From NCBI GenBank assembly GCA_026418875.1, contig JAOAAM010000214.1, forward strand, positions 1-6,268: a DNA stretch of 6,268 nt. Reading direction: 5' to 3'. Position 1 is the first letter of the stretch. Each line of letters opens with the position of its first letter. The notes below the pieces were generated by a model. It did no database searches. It had not been told where the DNA came from and was given only the letters and a program-made list of their open reading frames with translations. Positions 5,407 to 6,268 of this stretch are shown piece after piece. Position numbers and translations under genes: made by a program. The stretch is from Gemmataceae bacterium (lineage in GTDB: Bacteria > Planctomycetota > Planctomycetia > Gemmatales > Gemmataceae).

Positions 5407-6204
5407 ATGCCGGGCGGCAAGCGCTGGCGACTGCTGTCGGCCTGCGGCATGGTCGGTCTGATAACTTGGGCCGGTTGTCACCGCGTCATCGACGAGGTGA
5501 CCAGCCGGGAATTCCGGTTGCGTCAGCTCGTTTCCTCGCCCGATCCCGTGGATGTCCTGCGGAACAGCAACGATGGCGATGCGCGGGCCAAGGCAATGCG
5601 CCGCCTCAAAGAACCAGCGCGCTCCGGAGGCGGCACAGAACTGCAAGACGAAATGGTTCAAATCCTGGCGAAGACGGCGGTAGAGGATCCACGACCCCTA
5701 TGCCGACTCGCCGCGATCGAAACCCTCGGCCGATTCCAAGACGAGCGTGCCGCCCCTGCCCTGCTGCAAGCGTACCACGCCTCACGGCAGTTCCCCACGG
5801 AAATCGCGAATGCCATCCGTTGCGCTGCCATGATGGCACTGGGGGGCAAGGATCACGCCGAGGGCGTCGAGCTTCTCTGTCAAGTCGCGAGTACCCCGAA
5901 ACCCGAGACCGAAAAATCGGCGATCGAACTGACAGGTTTCGCCGCCGAACGTGAGCTAGCCGAGTTGCTCGGCAAATACGACCCCGATGCTCAAGCGCAA
6001 CGGGATGCCCGGCTCGCTGCAATACGCGCCTTGGGCCAGTCAAAGGCCCCACGGGCGATCGAGGTACTGCTCCCGCTGGTCGACGACCGTGACGTCGCCA
6101 TCCGCGATCGTGCCCATGAGGCGCTTCAAACGATCACGGGTCGGAAGAATGTAGACAAATCCACCGAAGCATGGCGACGAGCCTTGTCGCGCAGGGACCC
6201 TTGA
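5407..6204 (+). CDS. HEAT-repeat lipoprotein
   Basis: A 265-residue protein. Residues 1-24 look like a lipoprotein signal: positive 'KRWR', hydrophobic 'LLSACGMVGLITWAG', then Cys24. Trp at -3 of the lipobox is unusual, so lipidation is likely but not certain. After a short spacer, 'DVLRNSNDGDARAKAMRRL' (49-67) opens a helical region with HEAT-like repeats near 79-122 ('LCRLAAIETLGRFQDERAAPALLQA'), 134-164 ('AIRCAAMMALGGKDHAEGVELLCQVA') and 200-245 ('ARLAAIRALGQSKAPRAIEVLLPLV', then 'AIRDRAHEALQTITG'). It ends with a PBS-lyase/HEAT-type 'TEAWRRAL'. HEAT solenoids act as protein-binding scaffolds, and no catalytic motif is seen. The frame stays open upstream to 5038, but that part overlaps the DUF1294 gene on the other strand and lacks a signal. 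It appears monocistronic within the window. The partner is unknown. Confidence 0.85.
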   Translation: MPGGKRWRLLSACGMVGLITWAGCHRVIDEVTSREFRLRQLVSSPDPVDVLRNSNDGDARAKAMRRLKEPARSGGGTELQDEMVQILAKTAVEDPRPLCRLAAIETLGRFQDERAAPALLQAYHASRQFPTEIANAIRCAAMMALGGKDHAEGVELLCQVASTPKPETEKSAIELTGFAAERELAELLGKYDPDAQAQRDARLAAIRALGQSKAPRAIEVLLPLVDDRDVAIRDRAHEALQTITGRKNVDKSTEAWRRALSRRDP

Positions 6205-6245
6205 TTTCTCGTACAGCAGCCACGCCCGTCCCTGAACACGCAGGG

Positions 6246-6251
6246 TATACT
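6246..6251 (+). promoter_or_regulatory. TATACT, -10-like element at the right edge
   Basis: TATACT within GGGTATACTGG matches five of six -10 consensus bases, in the 64-bp tail after the lipoprotein stop. No -35 is recognisable 16-18 bp upstream. It may serve a gene starting beyond the window. Confidence 0.25.
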
Positions 6252-6268
6252 GGCCGCATCCTCCGTTT

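Noticed and set aside
6192..6234. CAGGGAC / GTCCCTG inverted repeat around the lipoprotein stop codon
   Set aside because: The 7-bp stem has a 29-nt loop and no following T run, too weak to call a terminator.
1..6268. Anti-phage defence or mobile island
   Set aside because: No nuclease, transposase, integrase, toxin-antitoxin pair, att-like repeat or shift in base composition was seen. The kinase and glycosylase are of types common in planctomycete chromosomes, and the genes alternate in strand rather than forming a defence operon.

Overview
The window looks like ordinary chromosomal DNA of a planctomycete (phylum Planctomycetota). Four features suggest this: a soluble Hanks-type kinase opening with the short helical module common in planctomycete kinases, a divergent FHA-STAS fusion, a HEAT-repeat lipoprotein with the 'VLRNSNDGDARAKAM' type of segment I associate with that phylum, and a proline/arginine-rich low-complexity tail. 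The DNA is GC-rich and tightly packed. I see no insertion sequence, integrase, tRNA, rRNA or CRISPR array, and no sign of a recent island. Order and genus cannot be fixed from this window.

Layout from left to right. 1-428 (+): the 3' end of a gene for a proline-rich protein, cut by the window edge. About 468-495: a hairpin that may act as its terminator. 506-1387 (-): a nitrilase-superfamily N-carbamoylputrescine amidase. 1388-1503: a divergent spacer with a 15-bp dyad. 1504-2265 (+): a family 4 [4Fe-4S] uracil-DNA glycosylase. 2262-3749 (-): a Ser/Thr kinase with a C-terminal receiver-like domain, whose stop codon lies in the same TTAA as the glycosylase stop. 3750-4012: a divergent control region. 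4013-4837 (+): an FHA-STAS protein. 4821-5219 (-): a DUF1294 membrane protein overlapping the FHA-STAS gene tail to tail by 17 bp. 5220-5406: a divergent spacer with a nested inverted repeat and three tandem octamers. 5407-6204 (+): a HEAT-repeat lipoprotein. 6205-6268: a short tail with a -10-like TATACT.

Neighbouring genes strictly alternate in strand, so no two complete genes here form a co-directional operon. The best functional link is the divergent pair at 2262-4837. It encodes a kinase with a receiver-like tail facing a protein with a possible phosphopeptide reader (FHA) and an anti-sigma-antagonist-like STAS domain, so together they could form a small phospho-signalling cassette. That is inferred from domains and adjacency. 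The other genes (polyamine synthesis, uracil repair, membrane protein, HEAT scaffold) look like housekeeping or accessory single genes. I do not see a clearly novel multi-gene system. The kinase/FHA-STAS pair and the structured spacer at 5250-5337 deserve the closest look.
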